Assembly: GCA_016223045.1 (NCBI GenBank)
Contig: JACRPT010000044.1
Span: 1-44,043, forward strand
DNA: 44,043 bases
From: Candidatus Eiseniibacteriota bacterium
GTDB lineage: Bacteria; Eisenbacteria; RBG-16-71-46
Direction of reading: 5' to 3'
The notes below the pieces were generated by a model, which was not told the DNA's origin, searched no databases, and was given only the letters and a program-made list of their open reading frames with translations. The number at the start of each line of letters is the position of its first letter. Within the stretch, counting starts at the first letter, position 1. Below, piece after piece: positions 33,678-41,289 of this stretch. The position numbers were made by a program, and so were the translations under genes.

Positions 33678-35002
33678 GCGGGCGCCGGGTGCTGATTCTG
33701 TGTTACTTCTACCCACCGCTGGCCGGCGGCGGGGTGCACCGCGTGCTCGGCTTCACCCGCCACCTGCCCCGGCACGGCTGGGACTGCACGGTGGTGTGCG
33801 CCGGCCCGGAGGACTACTGGGTGAGGGACGAGACGCTCGCCGCGCGGGTGCCGCGCGAGACCGAGGTGATCCGGGTGGGCGGCGGCAGCGCGCTCTCCGC
33901 CTGGCTCAGGCTCCGCCGCGGAGCGGCGGGGAAGCGCTCCGGTCGTGTCTTCGGCGGGTTGCGCACGCTCTCGGACTGGTGGCTCCTGCCCGACTCCTAC
34001 GCGGGATGGGCGCGGCGCGCGCGGCGCGTGGCGGAGCAGCGGCTCGCGCGCGGCGACATCGAGGTGGTGCTCTCCAGCTCGCCGCCCGACAGCGCCCACC
34101 TCGCCGTGCCCGCGCCTCCGTGGGGCGGCGGGGCCGCCGGGTCGGGCGGCCGCGGGCACTGGGTCGTGGACTTCCGCGACCCGTGGATCGGCCTCCACTT
34201 TCGCGAGCCGCCCACGCGCCTCCACGCGTGGCGCCACGCCGCGCTCGAGCGCGGCGTGGTCCGCCGCGCGAGCCTGGTGCTCGCCGCCTCGCGCACTCAC
34301 GCCGACGACCTCGAGCGGCGCTTCCCGCCCGGGGCCCCGGGGCACCCGCGCGTGGTCCACCTGCCCAACGGCTTCGAGCCGGACGCCGGGGAGGCAGGGG
34401 AGAGCGCGGCCGCGCCCGATCCCGCGCACTTCGTGCTCGCGTGGACCGGCACGCTCTCGCAGATGCCCGACGCCGAGGTGTTCCTCGAGGCGCTGCACGA
34501 CCTCTTCGCGCGCCGCCCGGAGGCGCGCCGCCGCATCCGCGCGACGCTCGCCGGTCCGTTCGACGCCGACGTCGCGGACCGCGCCGTGGCGCTGGGACTC
34601 ACCGGGATCGTCTCGTTCCCGGGGCCGCTGGCGCACGCGGACGCGCGCGCGCTCCAGCGCGCGGCCGACCTCCTGCTGCTGTGGAAGCCGCGCGGCTACC
34701 GCACCATGGTGCCCGGCAAGCTCTACGAGTACCTGGACGCCGGCCGCCCGCTGCTCGCGGTGCTCGATGCCGACGACGAGTGCGCGGCGCTGGTCCGCCG
34801 GGCGGGCGGGACGGTGGCGCCGGCGCGCGACCGTGCCGCGCTGGCGGACGAGATCGAGGGCCGCTACCTGGCGTGGCGGGCGGACGGCCGCGCGCCGGAC
34901 CGGCGCCCCGCGTGGCTCGAGGAGCACACGCGCTCGGCGCTCTCGGCCCGGCTCGCCGGGCTGCTCGACGATCTGGTGACGCCGGCGGGGCGCACGCCAT
35001 GA
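33674..35002 (+). CDS. GT4-like glycosyltransferase, long form
   Basis: 442 residues. Begins RVLILCYFYPPLAGGGVHRVLGFTRHL, as in WbuB-type transferases of capsule loci. The middle has VVDFRDPWIGLHF, LAASRTHADDLE and LPNGFEPDAG. The donor half shows AWTGTLSQMPDAEVFLEAL, LLWKPRGYRTMVPGKLYEYLDAGRPLLAV. The glycine-rich stretch at about 150-160 is a low-complexity insert. ATGA overlap with the preceding transferase; the stop overlaps the next ATG. Confidence 0.87.
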   Translation: MSGRRVLILCYFYPPLAGGGVHRVLGFTRHLPRHGWDCTVVCAGPEDYWVRDETLAARVPRETEVIRVGGGSALSAWLRLRRGAAGKRSGRVFGGLRTLSDWWLLPDSYAGWARRARRVAEQRLARGDIEVVLSSSPPDSAHLAVPAPPWGGGAAGSGGRGHWVVDFRDPWIGLHFREPPTRLHAWRHAALERGVVRRASLVLAASRTHADDLERRFPPGAPGHPRVVHLPNGFEPDAGEAGESAAAPDPAHFVLAWTGTLSQMPDAEVFLEALHDLFARRPEARRRIRATLAGPFDADVADRAVALGLTGIVSFPGPLAHADARALQRAADLLLLWKPRGYRTMVPGKLYEYLDAGRPLLAVLDADDECAALVRRAGGTVAPARDRAALADEIEGRYLAWRADGRAPDRRPAWLEEHTRSALSARLAGLLDDLVTPAGRTP

Positions 35003-36567
35003 CCTTCGCGCTCTACGGGCCGCTCGGACCGATGACGCGGATCGAGCGCGCCGGGCTGGCCGCCGCGCTGCTGCTCGCCGCGGCCCTGATGTGGCCGCTG
35101 CGCCACTACGTCACCGACGACACCTTCATCCACCTGCACTACGCCCGGCACCTGGCCACCGGCCAGGGCCTGGTCTTCAATCCCGGCGAGCGGGTCTACG
35201 GTTGCACCAGCCCGCTGTGGGTGTCGCTCATCGCCGACGGCATGGCGCTCGGCTTCGACGGGCTGCGCGTGGCGCGCGTACTCGGCTTCCTCGCCACGCT
35301 GTGGTCGGTCGTGCTGTTCCTCCAGCTCATGCGCCGCAACCTGCGCACGCCGGCGCTGCGCGCCGCGGCCACGCTGGCGTGGGCGGGCCACGCGTGGATG
35401 CTGCGCTGGTCGCTCTCCGGCATGGAGACGCCGCTGGCGGTGGCCCTCATCCTGGCCGGCTTCGTCGCGTTCACCGAGGGCAAGCAGTGGGGCGCGCGCC
35501 CGGTGCGCACCGGCGCGCTCTGGGCGCTGGCCGCGCTGACGCGGCCCGAGGCCGCGCTGCTGCTGGTGCTGTGGGGCATCTTCCTGCTGGTGGACACCGA
35601 CAGCCGACCGGGCCTGCAGCGCCTGATCTTCGGCACGCTGCCGCCGGCGCTCATCTACGGCACCTGGCTGCTGTTCGCGCGGGTCTACTTCGGCACGCTG
35701 TGGCCGCAGACCCTGCAGGCCAAGGCCGCAGGCGGCGCCGGCCTCGCGTACCACCTGTCGGGCCTGTGGCGCCAGGTGCGCATCGTGGGCGCCACCGACG
35801 GGCTGCTCGCGGGGCTGCTGGCGGTCGCGCTCCTGGCCGGCGGCCGGCGCGTATGGACCCAGCGCCCGGCGGCGCAGCGCGCGCAGCGCCTGCTGCCGTG
35901 GGTGTGGGTGATCGCGGTGCCCGCGCTCTACGTGGCGCGCGGCGTGCCGGTGCTCTCGCGCTACCTGCTGCCGCTGCTGCCGGTCCTCGGCTGGCTGGCC
36001 TGGCGCGCGGGGGAGTGCTGGAGTTCGGGATCCGGGGACACGCCGAAGCACGCGTTCCGCACGACGGTGGTGGGCGGCGCGCTCGCCGCGCTGGTGCTGG
36101 TGCAGAACCTCGCGGTCTACCGCACCGTGGTGGTGCCGCACGTGGACTCGTTCAGCGCGGCGCTCCAGCGCAGCCTGATCCCGTGGGGGCGCTGGTTCGC
36201 CGCGCACACGCCGCCCGGCACGACCATCGCCACGCCCGACATCGGCGCGATCGCCTACTACAGCCGGCGGCGGGTGCTGGACCTCGCGGGTCTGGTCACG
36301 CCGGAGATGGTCCCCTATCTCCTGCGCGAGACACCGGAGCAGGCCGTCGCGAACTTCAGCTTCGCCTCGTTCTCACGGCCCGACTACGTGGTGGACCGCG
36401 CGCCGGCGGCGGACGACCTGCGCCGCCGCAGCCGCTTCGCGGCCTGCCTCACGATCCTCGGCCATGCCTCCGTGCCGAACCTCGGGGTGTCGCGTCCGGG
36501 CCCCGCCGTCTACACCTTCTACCGCGTGGACTGGGCCGTCTTCGACTCGCTCGCGGCGCGCCCATGA
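34999..36567 (+). CDS. Polytopic GT-C-like membrane glycosyltransferase
   Basis: 522 residues and about ten membrane helices. The first periplasmic loop reads YVTDDTFIHLHYARHLATGQGLVFNPGERVYGCTSPLW. This is the DD-containing loop found in bacterial GT39/GT87-like and mycobacterial arabinosyltransferase-like proteins, which use polyprenyl-phosphate sugars. A C-terminal periplasmic domain from about 390 has ATPDIGAIAYYSRRRVLDLAGLV. Last gene of the glycan block. It is followed by a palindrome and a possible terminator before the mraZ promoter. Confidence 0.83.
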   Translation: MTFALYGPLGPMTRIERAGLAAALLLAAALMWPLRHYVTDDTFIHLHYARHLATGQGLVFNPGERVYGCTSPLWVSLIADGMALGFDGLRVARVLGFLATLWSVVLFLQLMRRNLRTPALRAAATLAWAGHAWMLRWSLSGMETPLAVALILAGFVAFTEGKQWGARPVRTGALWALAALTRPEAALLLVLWGIFLLVDTDSRPGLQRLIFGTLPPALIYGTWLLFARVYFGTLWPQTLQAKAAGGAGLAYHLSGLWRQVRIVGATDGLLAGLLAVALLAGGRRVWTQRPAAQRAQRLLPWVWVIAVPALYVARGVPVLSRYLLPLLPVLGWLAWRAGECWSSGSGDTPKHAFRTTVVGGALAALVLVQNLAVYRTVVVPHVDSFSAALQRSLIPWGRWFAAHTPPGTTIATPDIGAIAYYSRRRVLDLAGLVTPEMVPYLLRETPEQAVANFSFASFSRPDYVVDRAPAADDLRRRSRFAACLTILGHASVPNLGVSRPGPAVYTFYRVDWAVFDSLAARP

Positions 36568-36592
36568 CCATCTGAGACGCCGTGTCCCGGCG

Positions 36593-36608
36593 CTGCACGC
36601 GCGTGCAG
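36593..36608 (+). repeat. Perfect 16-bp palindrome
   Basis: CTGCACGCGCGTGCAG is identical to its reverse complement. It lies 26 bases after the last glycan gene and 44 bases before the mraZ -35 box. It could be a transcription-factor site or the stem of a weak end-of-operon hairpin; there is no T-run after it. Confidence 0.55.
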
Positions 36609-36623
36609 TGCGGAGTGCGGTGC

Positions 36624-36641
36624 GGCGCCTTCGGGAGCGCC
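36624..36641 (+). terminator. Possible terminator of the glycan operon
   Basis: GGCGC (36624-36628) pairs with GCGCC (36637-36641) around a TTCG-centred loop and is followed by ACCTTTCCCTTT. The stem is short and the T-tract interrupted, so termination may be partial, but it is the only candidate between the glycan block and mraZ. Confidence 0.4.
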
Positions 36642-36651
36642 ACCTTTCCCT

Positions 36652-36680
36652 TTGACACCCGCATCACACGCTCCTATTGT
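36652..36680 (+). promoter_or_regulatory. Sigma70-type promoter of the mraZ cluster
   Basis: TTGACA (36652-36657) and TATTGT (36675-36680) with a 17-base spacer. The start of transcription should fall near 36687, just before or within the first MraZ box. The -35 context CTTTGACACCC is identical over 11 bases to that of the riboflavin promoter. Confidence 0.78.
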
Positions 36681-36689
36681 GCGCGGGTC

Positions 36690-36729
36690 GTGGGTAGCCG
36701 TGGCAAGAAGTGGGTAGCTGGGGAAGTTC
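36690..36729 (+). promoter_or_regulatory. MraZ operator: four GTGGG-type boxes at 10-nt spacing
   Basis: GTGGGTAGCC, GTGGCAAGAA, GTGGGTAGCT and GGGGAAGTTC follow each other with exactly ten bases between box starts (36690, 36700, 36710, 36720). MraZ is known to bind TGGG-type repeats with 5-nt spacers upstream of its own gene. The boxes overlap the predicted start of transcription and the 5' leader, so binding should repress the cluster. Confidence 0.82.
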
Positions 36730-36754
36730 CGCGAGAGAGCGAGACCGGGTCCCG

Positions 36755-37207
36755 ATGGTGTCCTTCCACAACACACAGACCTGCTCGATCGACCACAAGG
36801 GCCGCCTCAGCGTGCCCGTCGCGATGCGCCGCGAAGGCCCCGGCCGCAAGACCCACGACCGCTTCTTCCTGAAGTACGGCACCGAAGGCTGCCTCCAGCT
36901 CTACTCCGTCGAGGGATGGGAGCACATGGAGGCCAAGCTGCGCAAGCTGCAGCGCAGGGGGCCGCGCGAGCGCGGATTCGTGCGTGCGTTCGGGAAGGAC
37001 GCGTACTGGGTGACGGTGGATGCGCAGGGACGCATCAGCATCTCACCGGCGCTGTCGGGCCGTGCAGGACTCGGCAAGGAAGCCCTCCTGCACGGGAACA
37101 TCGAGTACATCGAGATCTGGAATCCGGAGAAGTACAACGCGTCCATGGCGGCCATGCCGGACGAGAAGCTGTCGGAGCTGGAGCAGGAGATGCTCGGAGA
37201 GGAATGA
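36755..37207 (+). CDS. mraZ: Transcriptional regulator MraZ
   Basis: 150 residues from ATG 36755. It contains two SpoVT/AbrB-like half-domains. The first has IDHKGRLSVPVAMR with the DxxGR motif, and the second has VDAQGRISISPALS with the same motif. MraZ forms a ring-shaped oligomer that binds the box repeats upstream and controls the division and cell wall cluster. An upstream in-frame GTG at 36710 lies inside the operator and is rejected. The C-terminus (EKLSELEQEMLGEE) is acidic. The stop overlaps the STAS gene start. Confidence 0.94.
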   Translation: MVSFHNTQTCSIDHKGRLSVPVAMRREGPGRKTHDRFFLKYGTEGCLQLYSVEGWEHMEAKLRKLQRRGPRERGFVRAFGKDAYWVTVDAQGRISISPALSGRAGLGKEALLHGNIEYIEIWNPEKYNASMAAMPDEKLSELEQEMLGEE

Positions 37208-37665
37208 TCATGGCGGCCAGGCACGACACCCACGACGAGCGCATCGTGCTCGCGCTCAACCTCGACCTGAGCCGGGGCCGTCACGGCGCCTCGGCCCGCA
37301 TCGAGATCCGCGAGCGCCCCACCGGGCGCATCGCGCTGCTCGCGTTGCGCGGCTGGATGGACCGCGTGGCGGTGAGCCGCCTCGACCGCACGCTCGACGA
37401 CCTCGCGGCGCGCGGCGTCGAGCAGCTGCTGCTCGACTGCTCGCAGCTCCGGCACATCGACTACCGCATGGTGCCGGCGCTGGTGGAATCGCTGGCGCGC
37501 TTCGAGTCGCGCGCGGGCGGGTTCGTGGTGTGCGGGCTCTCGCACTACCTGCGCGACCTGTTCCGGCTCGCGGGCTGCGAGCCGCGCCTGCGCTGCTGGC
37601 CCTCGGCGGCGGAGCTGCTGGGCGCCCCGCCGCTGGTCGGGACGGGACGTGAGTGCGCGTCATGA
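37204..37665 (+). CDS. STAS-domain protein between mraZ and rsmH
   Basis: 153 residues from ATG 37204 (ATG 37210 is also possible). After a 40-residue polar N-terminus comes a STAS fold: ALLALRGWMDRVAVSRLDRTL, VEQLLLDCSQL, LARFESRAGGFVVCGL and LRDLFRLAGCEP. In anti-sigma-factor antagonists the loop after the third strand carries DSSG with the phosphorylated Ser; here it reads D86-Y-R-M, so it cannot be switched that way. Its function is unknown. It overlaps mraZ by four bases and rsmH by 17, so it is an integral member of the cluster. Confidence 0.82.
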   Translation: MIMAARHDTHDERIVLALNLDLSRGRHGASARIEIRERPTGRIALLALRGWMDRVAVSRLDRTLDDLAARGVEQLLLDCSQLRHIDYRMVPALVESLARFESRAGGFVVCGLSHYLRDLFRLAGCEPRLRCWPSAAELLGAPPLVGTGRECAS

Positions 37666-38578
37666 GCCGGTGCTGCTCGCGGAGGTGCTGTCGTTCCTGC
37701 GGAACGGTCCCGGCCTCTACCTGGACGCCACGCTCGGCGACGGCGGGCACGCGGAAGCGCTGCTCGCCGCCGAGCCCGGCGCCCGGCTGCTGGGCTGCGA
37801 CCGGGATCCGGCCGCGCTCGCGTTCGCGCGCGGGAGGCTGACGGGATTCGGCGATCGCGTGGCCGTCGCGCACGCGACATTCCGGGAAGTACCGGCCGTC
37901 CTCATCGAGGCCGGCGGAGAGAAGCTGACAGGGGCGCTGTTCGACCTCGGCCTGTCGTCGCGTCAGATCGACGACCCGTCGAGAGGGATGGGGTTCATGA
38001 CGGCCGGTCCGCTCGATCTAAGGATGGATCCCTCGCGCGGAAGGACTGCCGCGGAGCGGCTGGCCGGAGCGGGTGAGGAGGAGCTGGCCGCCGTGCTGCG
38101 CGAGCACGGCGACGTGACCGGCGCGGCGCGGCTGGCGCGCGCGCTGGCCGCGGAAGCGTCGCACGGGAGGCTGCGGACGACGGCGCAGCTCCGGGAGGCG
38201 ATCGACCGGGCGCACGGCGGGCGGGCCCATCCCAGGCGGCACGCGCAGGTGTTCCAGGCGCTGAGGATCTGGGTCAACGACGAGGCCGCGGACCTGGAGG
38301 CGGCGCTCCAGTGGCTGCCGGGCGCGCTGCGGCCCGGCGGCGTGGTCGTCACGATCGCATTCCATGGCGGGGAGGATCGGAGAATCAAGCAGGCGCTGCG
38401 CGGTGCGCGCGTGATGCGGCCGGCGCGGCGACTGCCGGAGATACCCGGGGAGCGGCCCTCCGAGGGGCCGTGGGAAGAACTGACACGGAGGGTGGTCACC
38501 CCCTCGCCAGCCGAGACGGCCAGGAATCCCCGCGCGCGCAGCGCCCGGCTTCGGGCCTTCCGGAGAAAGCAGTCATGA
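37649..38578 (+). CDS. rsmH: 16S rRNA (cytosine-1402-N4)-methyltransferase
   Basis: 309 residues. HEPVLLAEVL at the N-terminus, SAM motif LDATLGDGGHAEALL, LFDLGLSSRQIDD, the RGMGF and PLDLRMD block, QALRIWVNDEAADLE and the late AFHGGEDRRIKQAL. The family has SFHSLEDR in that last place, so this copy is slightly diverged. GTG 37649 lies within the end of the STAS gene. It methylates 16S rRNA in the decoding centre. ATGA overlap with the next gene. Confidence 0.94.
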   Translation: MSARHEPVLLAEVLSFLRNGPGLYLDATLGDGGHAEALLAAEPGARLLGCDRDPAALAFARGRLTGFGDRVAVAHATFREVPAVLIEAGGEKLTGALFDLGLSSRQIDDPSRGMGFMTAGPLDLRMDPSRGRTAAERLAGAGEEELAAVLREHGDVTGAARLARALAAEASHGRLRTTAQLREAIDRAHGGRAHPRRHAQVFQALRIWVNDEAADLEAALQWLPGALRPGGVVVTIAFHGGEDRRIKQALRGARVMRPARRLPEIPGERPSEGPWEELTRRVVTPSPAETARNPRARSARLRAFRRKQS

Positions 38579-39012
38579 ACAGGGAAGTTCGCTGGCCTCG
38601 TTCCTGGCGCGCGTCGGAGGCGCGCGCGATCCGACTCGGACCGTGGCTCATCGCCGTGGCCGTGGTCGGGATGCTCCTGGTCGAAGTGTGGCAGTGCTCG
38701 CGCGTCGCGCAGCTCAGCCTCGCGCTCGACCAGACCCGCAAGCTGGCGCAGCAGGCGCAGGCACGGCTCCAGTTCGTGCAGGCGCAGGTGGACCGCCAGA
38801 CCACCCGAACGGAACTCGCCCCGCTGGCATCCCGGCTGGAGCTGGTTCCTGTCGACGCCCAGCAGGTCGTCCAGCTGCCGTCCGAGTTCCTGGCGGACGC
38901 GCAGGACGTCCGGACCGCGGAGGAACCGCGGTCGGCGCTGGCGTGGGCGGAAAGGGCCTCGCGCGTCCTCGTGCCGGAAGCCACGGCACGCAGCCGCGCA
39001 ATCCGGGACTGA
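38575..39012 (+). CDS. ftsL: FtsL-like division protein
   Basis: 145 residues. A short basic cytoplasmic N-terminus is followed by one membrane helix (about 22-41: LGPWLIAVAVVGMLLVEVW). A coiled-coil follows to about 80 (LSLALDQTRKLAQQAQ, LQFVQAQVDRQTTRTEL), then a polar tail. Sequence identity to FtsL is too low to see by eye; the assignment rests on topology, size and the rsmH-ftsL-ftsI order. A member would bind FtsB/FtsQ and FtsI at the septum. ATGA overlap with rsmH. Confidence 0.75.
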   Translation: MNREVRWPRSWRASEARAIRLGPWLIAVAVVGMLLVEVWQCSRVAQLSLALDQTRKLAQQAQARLQFVQAQVDRQTTRTELAPLASRLELVPVDAQQVVQLPSEFLADAQDVRTAEEPRSALAWAERASRVLVPEATARSRAIRD

Positions 39013-39126
39013 TCGAACCGAGCTGAAAAGGTCGAGCGTCCGGAGTTGTAGGACCGGCCGCACCACCGCACCGCGCACGTGACGGCCCGGCGGTCTGCGT
39101 GAACCGCCGTTCCACGGAGGGAAGGA
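39013..39126 (+). other. 114-base gap between ftsL and ftsI
   Basis: No gene. It contains a perfect seven-pair hairpin, CGGCGGT (39088-39094) with ACCGCCG (39103-39109), without a following T-run. Immediately after it comes the strong GGAGGGAAGGAG ribosome site of ftsI. No promoter boxes were recognised. Confidence 0.6.
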
Positions 39127-41289
39127 GTGGCCCACAGGGATATGCGCAGGAGTCGGGTGCTGGTGGCTGCGGCCGGTCTGTTGTCCGGGCTGGTGATCCT
39201 GTGGCTGCGCGTGGCATGGCTCGACCTGGTGCTCCACGCCGACTTCGAGGATCGCGCCGAGCGCAACCAGGAACAGCGCGAGCTGATCAAGCCGGTGCGC
39301 GGGAACCTGCTCGACCGGCAGGGTCGCCCGCTCGCCCGCGACCTGCTGACCTACTCGATCTCGGCCGCGCCGAAGGAGATGAAGGACGCGCGCCAGGTGG
39401 CCCGCGGGCTCGCCGCGCTGGTGCGCACCGACGCGCGCCGGCTGCAGCGCGCGTTCGAGGCGAAGCCGCGGTTCCTGTGGGTGGCGCGCCGCCTGCCGCC
39501 CGAGACCGGCCAGCGCATCGCCGCGAGCGGCTGGCGCGGCGTGCACGTGGCCATCGAGACCCGGCGCGAGTACCTGCTGGGTCCCGCGGCCTGCGAGGTG
39601 CTGGGGCGCACCGACCTCGACAACACCGGCGTGGACGGGCTCGAGCTCGAGGCCGACGAGGAGCTGCGCGGGCGGCCGGGCTGGACCACGCTGTTCCGCG
39701 ACGGGCGCGGCCAGGCGCACGCCCTGCCGCGCGGGCTGCGCCGCCCGCCCGTCAACGGCCGCCACGTCGTGCTCACGCTCGACGCCGACCTGCAGGCCAT
39801 CGTCGAGTCGCACCTGGCGCGCGCGGTGGACACGCTCCACGCGGTGCGCGGCTTCGCGGTGTTCCTCGACCCGCGCACCGGCGAGGTGCTGGCCTCCGCC
39901 TGCGCGCCGCACCTGCCGCCGGGCAGGGCGCGCAACTGGCCGTTCACCGACCAGTACGAGCCGGGCTCCACGTTCAAGGTGGTGACCGCAGGCGCGGTGC
40001 TCGAGGAGAACCTGGCACGGCCCGACCAGTACTTCGACGCCTGCAACGGCGCGTGGCAGGTGGTGCCGGGCGCGTGGATCCACGACGCCCACCGCGCCGC
40101 CGGCTACACCTTCCGCGACGCGGTGCGCCACTCGAGCAACATCGTGATGGGCAAGCTGGGCCTGCTGGTGGGGTCCGAGCGGCTCTACCGCTACGCCACC
40201 GCCCTGGGCTTCGGCAGCCTCACCGGCGTGCGCTTCCCCGGCGAGACCGCCGGCCGGCTGCACAGCCCGGCGCAGTGGTCGGCGCGCTCGTGCCCCACCA
40301 TCGCGATCGGGCACGAGGTGTCGGTGACGCCGCTCCAGCTCGCGCTCGCCTACGCCGCGATCGCGAACGGCGGCGTGCTGATGGAGCCGATGCTGGTGCG
40401 CGAGGTGCGCGACGAGCGCGGCGGCGTGCTGCGGCGGTTCGGCCCGCACGCGTCGCACCGCGTGTTCGGCGAGGGCACCACGCGCACGCTGCGCGAGTTC
40501 CTGACCGCGGTGGTGGACAGCGGCACGGCGAAGGCCGCGGGCGTGCCGGGGCTCGCGATCGGCGGCAAGACCGGGACCGCGCAGAAGTACGATCCCCGCA
40601 CCCGCACCTACGGCAGGGGCATGTACCTGTCGAGCTTCGTCGGCTTCGCGCCGGCCGCCGCGCCCACGCTGGTGGGCGTGGTGGTCATCGACGAGCCGCA
40701 CGGCGCGCACTACTATGGCGGCGAGGTGGCGGCGCCCGTGTTCCGCGAGGTGATCCTGGACCTGCGCCGGCTGCCGCACGGCCCGTTCGATCCCGGGGTC
40801 TCGCAGGTGGCGGTGAAGCCGCCCGCGCCCGCGCCGGTGGTGGTGCCGGACTTGAAGCTCCTGCCGCCGCGCGCCGTCGAGCGCCGGCTCGCCGAGTTCG
40901 GGCTGCGCGCGCACTTCGAAGGCCAGGGCGCGCGCGCCCTGGCGCAGGCGCCGGCCGCGGGCCAGGCCGCCGAGCGCGGCGCGGGTGTCACGGTGTGGCT
41001 CTCGCCGCCCGCCGACTCCACCGGGCGCACGCTGCCCGACCTGGTCGGGCTGCCGGTGCGCGAAGCGCTGCGCCGGCTCACGCTGCGCCAGGTGCAGGCG
41101 CGCATCGTCGGCCGCGGCACGGTGGTGCGGCAGAGCCCGGCGCCGGGCACGGCGCTGCCGCTGGCCTCGGGGTGCACGCTGTGGTGCGAGGCGGTCGCGC
41201 CGTCCGCGCCGGCGGCGCCGGCGTCCGGCTCCGCGGCCGCGGCGAGCGGCCCGGCGCCGGGGAACGGCCGGCAGGCCGGGGAGCCGTGA
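39127..41289 (+). CDS. ftsI: FtsI-type class B penicillin-binding protein with PASTA domains
   Basis: 720 residues. One N-terminal membrane helix (about 10-30), a PBP dimerization domain beginning KPVRGNLLDRQGRPLA, then the transpeptidase with S281xxK284 (PGSTFK), S336-S-N338 and K481-T-G483. From about 570 two PASTA modules follow (VVPDLKLLPPRAVE and LPDLVGLPVREALR) and an Ala/Pro tail. The enzyme cross-links septal peptidoglycan. PASTA-bearing FtsI occurs in SpoVD/PBP2x and many non-proteobacterial lineages. The GTG start sits behind GGAGGGAAGGAG; ATG 39142 is an alternative. Confidence 0.94.
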   Translation: MAHRDMRRSRVLVAAAGLLSGLVILWLRVAWLDLVLHADFEDRAERNQEQRELIKPVRGNLLDRQGRPLARDLLTYSISAAPKEMKDARQVARGLAALVRTDARRLQRAFEAKPRFLWVARRLPPETGQRIAASGWRGVHVAIETRREYLLGPAACEVLGRTDLDNTGVDGLELEADEELRGRPGWTTLFRDGRGQAHALPRGLRRPPVNGRHVVLTLDADLQAIVESHLARAVDTLHAVRGFAVFLDPRTGEVLASACAPHLPPGRARNWPFTDQYEPGSTFKVVTAGAVLEENLARPDQYFDACNGAWQVVPGAWIHDAHRAAGYTFRDAVRHSSNIVMGKLGLLVGSERLYRYATALGFGSLTGVRFPGETAGRLHSPAQWSARSCPTIAIGHEVSVTPLQLALAYAAIANGGVLMEPMLVREVRDERGGVLRRFGPHASHRVFGEGTTRTLREFLTAVVDSGTAKAAGVPGLAIGGKTGTAQKYDPRTRTYGRGMYLSSFVGFAPAAAPTLVGVVVIDEPHGAHYYGGEVAAPVFREVILDLRRLPHGPFDPGVSQVAVKPPAPAPVVVPDLKLLPPRAVERRLAEFGLRAHFEGQGARALAQAPAAGQAAERGAGVTVWLSPPADSTGRTLPDLVGLPVREALRRLTLRQVQARIVGRGTVVRQSPAPGTALPLASGCTLWCEAVAPSAPAAPASGSAAAASGPAPGNGRQAGEP

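Noticed and set aside
36710-36754. MraZ extension from GTG 36710
   Set aside because: The GTG is part of the third MraZ box; MraZ proteins start near the conserved first strand after ATG 36755.
39088-39109. Hairpin upstream of ftsI as a terminator
   Set aside because: Perfect stem but no T-run, and a strong ribosome site follows directly.
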